This document shows, in pieces, positions 62,946-64,000 of a stretch of DNA of 64,000 bases (position 1 is its first letter; the number at the start of each line of letters is the position of its first letter). Made by a program: the position numbers and the translations under genes. The DNA lies in NCBI RefSeq assembly GCF_900104355.1, contig NZ_FNIY01000007.1, positions 120,054-184,053 of the forward strand, in the 5' to 3' direction. Under the pieces are notes generated by a model. That model searched no databases, was not told the origin of the DNA, and was given only the letters and a program-made list of their open reading frames with translations. This DNA is from Phyllobacterium sp. OV277 (GTDB lineage Bacteria > Pseudomonadota > Alphaproteobacteria > Rhizobiales > Rhizobiaceae).

Positions 62946-64000
62946 ATGGTAACGACGACTTGGATCGGCCCATCAGACAACATGCAGGGGTGGGACAACC
63001 CTCATGTAGATCCTGTTACGAATCCGTGGAGCACTGGCAGCAATTGGGACAACGGCAGGCCCGGAAACGGTGACACGGCCGTGTTGAACAATACCAGTAC
63101 AACTGCCTACATTGTGAATGTAGGCAGCCTCTTCTTGAACAATTCATCTCTACTCGTCAGCACCGAGATAGATGTGGGGCTTTCGTCGCCAGGCGTTATA
63201 TCCGGTGGACTGATATATTTGCACTTCGCCAGGTTCATCGCTGGCCCCGGCATAACCTCAGCAACGGGCACAGTCGAGATGTCGGATGGCTCATACTATG
63301 ACTGGTATGGGGCGCACTCCTCTCAGAAAATTAAGATGCCTGCTGCAAAGTTCCCTCATGACGCTCCTGCGGTCTTTACGTTCCACACACAGTTTGACGG
63401 AACGATAGAAACTTTTTACTTCCATGACGAGATTGATTTCGCAATAAACGGAGCCACCATAACCGGGACACAGATAAACGGGCACACGTTCACGTACATA
63501 ACAAACTTGGGAAATTACACGCTCGAATTTGGCAATGGCGTCGACATGGCCCTACTGGTCTTCGATGCAAATTCAGGCGCGGTTTTAACAACCCAAATTG
63601 ATCCTAACGCTCCGTGTTTCACGCCGGGAACCCTGATCCGGACGGAGCGCGGCGATATCGCGGTCGAAACGCTCGACGTCGGAGATATGGTGGTCACGGC
63701 CTCCGGCGAGCATCGCCCAATCATCTGGTTGGGCCATCACACCATGAAACGTGACGGATCAGCCGACTTTCTTTCCGCCTGCCCCGTCCGCATTCAGGCC
63801 GGAGCCTTTGGCGACCAGATGCCCTATGCTGATTTGTGGCTGTCACCGGGCCATGCCATCTGCGTGCGCATTCTCGACGAGGTTCTCATCCCGGCGGGCT
63901 ATCTCATCAATGGCGCAACCATCGCACAGGTCGATGTCGATGAAGTCACCTATTGGCATGTCGAACTCGGCAGCCACGATATTCTTCTCGCCAATGGCCT
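62946..64000 (+). CDS. Hint-domain protein (3' end beyond window)
   Basis: 351 codons are open to the window edge. Residues 1-215 form a beta-rich region starting TTTWIGPSDNMQGWDNPHVD, with SNWDNGRPGNGDTAVLNNTS like the N-terminal unit of autotransporter or RTX-like surface proteins. From residue 223 a Hint_2 domain starts: CFTPGTLIRTERGDIAVETL then DVGDMVVTASGEHRPIIWLG, with the nucleophilic Cys at its start and LWLSPGHAICV (a His) further on. Such domains cleave proteins autocatalytically in inteins and hedgehog. No signal peptide is seen, so type I secretion is possible. Confidence 0.82.
   Translation, partial: MVTTTWIGPSDNMQGWDNPHVDPVTNPWSTGSNWDNGRPGNGDTAVLNNTSTTAYIVNVGSLFLNNSSLLVSTEIDVGLSSPGVISGGLIYLHFARFIAGPGITSATGTVEMSDGSYYDWYGAHSSQKIKMPAAKFPHDAPAVFTFHTQFDGTIETFYFHDEIDFAINGATITGTQINGHTFTYITNLGNYTLEFGNGVDMALLVFDANSGAVLTTQIDPNAPCFTPGTLIRTERGDIAVETLDVGDMVVTASGEHRPIIWLGHHTMKRDGSADFLSACPVRIQAGAFGDQMPYADLWLSPGHAICVRILDEVLIPAGYLINGATIAQVDVDEVTYWHVELGSHDILLANG

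Overview
The window reads as a chromosomal segment of an alphaproteobacterium of the order Hyphomicrobiales (Rhizobiales), most like the Brucella/Ochrobactrum/Phyllobacterium group. This rests on the protein families seen (LdtR-type MarR regulator, DUF6163, Bpt, the Aap amino-acid transporter next to metC, DUF982, DUF1515) and on the housekeeping order hemB - RDD - bpt - DMT ... parC ... aspS - rnd ... ppx - ppk, which I recall as typical of that group. The genus is an inference; no rRNA is present.

Region 1 (1-24 kb) is compact core genome: a partial MarR/LdtR regulator, DUF6163, a 3-hydroxyisobutyryl-CoA hydrolase-type gene, hemB, RDD, a small secreted protein, bpt, an EamA exporter, a TetR-controlled RND efflux operon (with a visible 18-bp palindromic operator), parC, a secreted protein, aspS, rnd, a second EamA exporter, DUF3088, ppx and ppk1. 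Three copies of a large palindromic intergenic repeat follow hemB, the secreted protein and bpt.

Region 2 (24-36 kb) holds a zinc-finger protein, an FAD monooxygenase, a duplicated pair of small membrane-protein genes with clear scars of a tandem duplication, a DUF2459 gene coupled to the aapJQMP general L-amino-acid ABC transporter, a PAP2 phosphatase, metC, and exported proteins that look metal related (DUF305).

Region 3 (36-39.9 kb) holds a glycine-rich exported repeat protein, an AT-rich gap, two tandem Flp-type pilins and small membrane or secreted proteins.

Region 4 (39.9-48.7 kb) is the most interesting part. It is a tightly packed nine-gene minus-strand operon: an OpuC/YehZ-type betaine ABC transporter (four genes), a double-DUF427 protein, two luciferase-like flavin monooxygenases, an ornithine-cyclodeaminase-family protein, and a histidine-ammonia-lyase homologue that lacks the serine needed to make the MIO cofactor and has two other catalytic residues replaced. 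I infer a MIO-independent elimination pathway, perhaps for an aromatic betaine such as ergothioneine or hercynine. The substrate is unproven.

Region 5 (48.7-62.6 kb) is loose accessory DNA: many small orphan genes (acidic single-TM miniproteins, two DUF982 proteins, a zinc-ribbon protein), an NmrA-like protein, two GNAT proteins, an SGNH hydrolase, an unrecognised 412-residue protein with an internal repeat, a frameshifted DUF1515 (phage/GTA-associated) relic and a degenerate tRNA-like sequence. It looks like a decayed integrated element. The window ends inside a Hint-domain protein gene.
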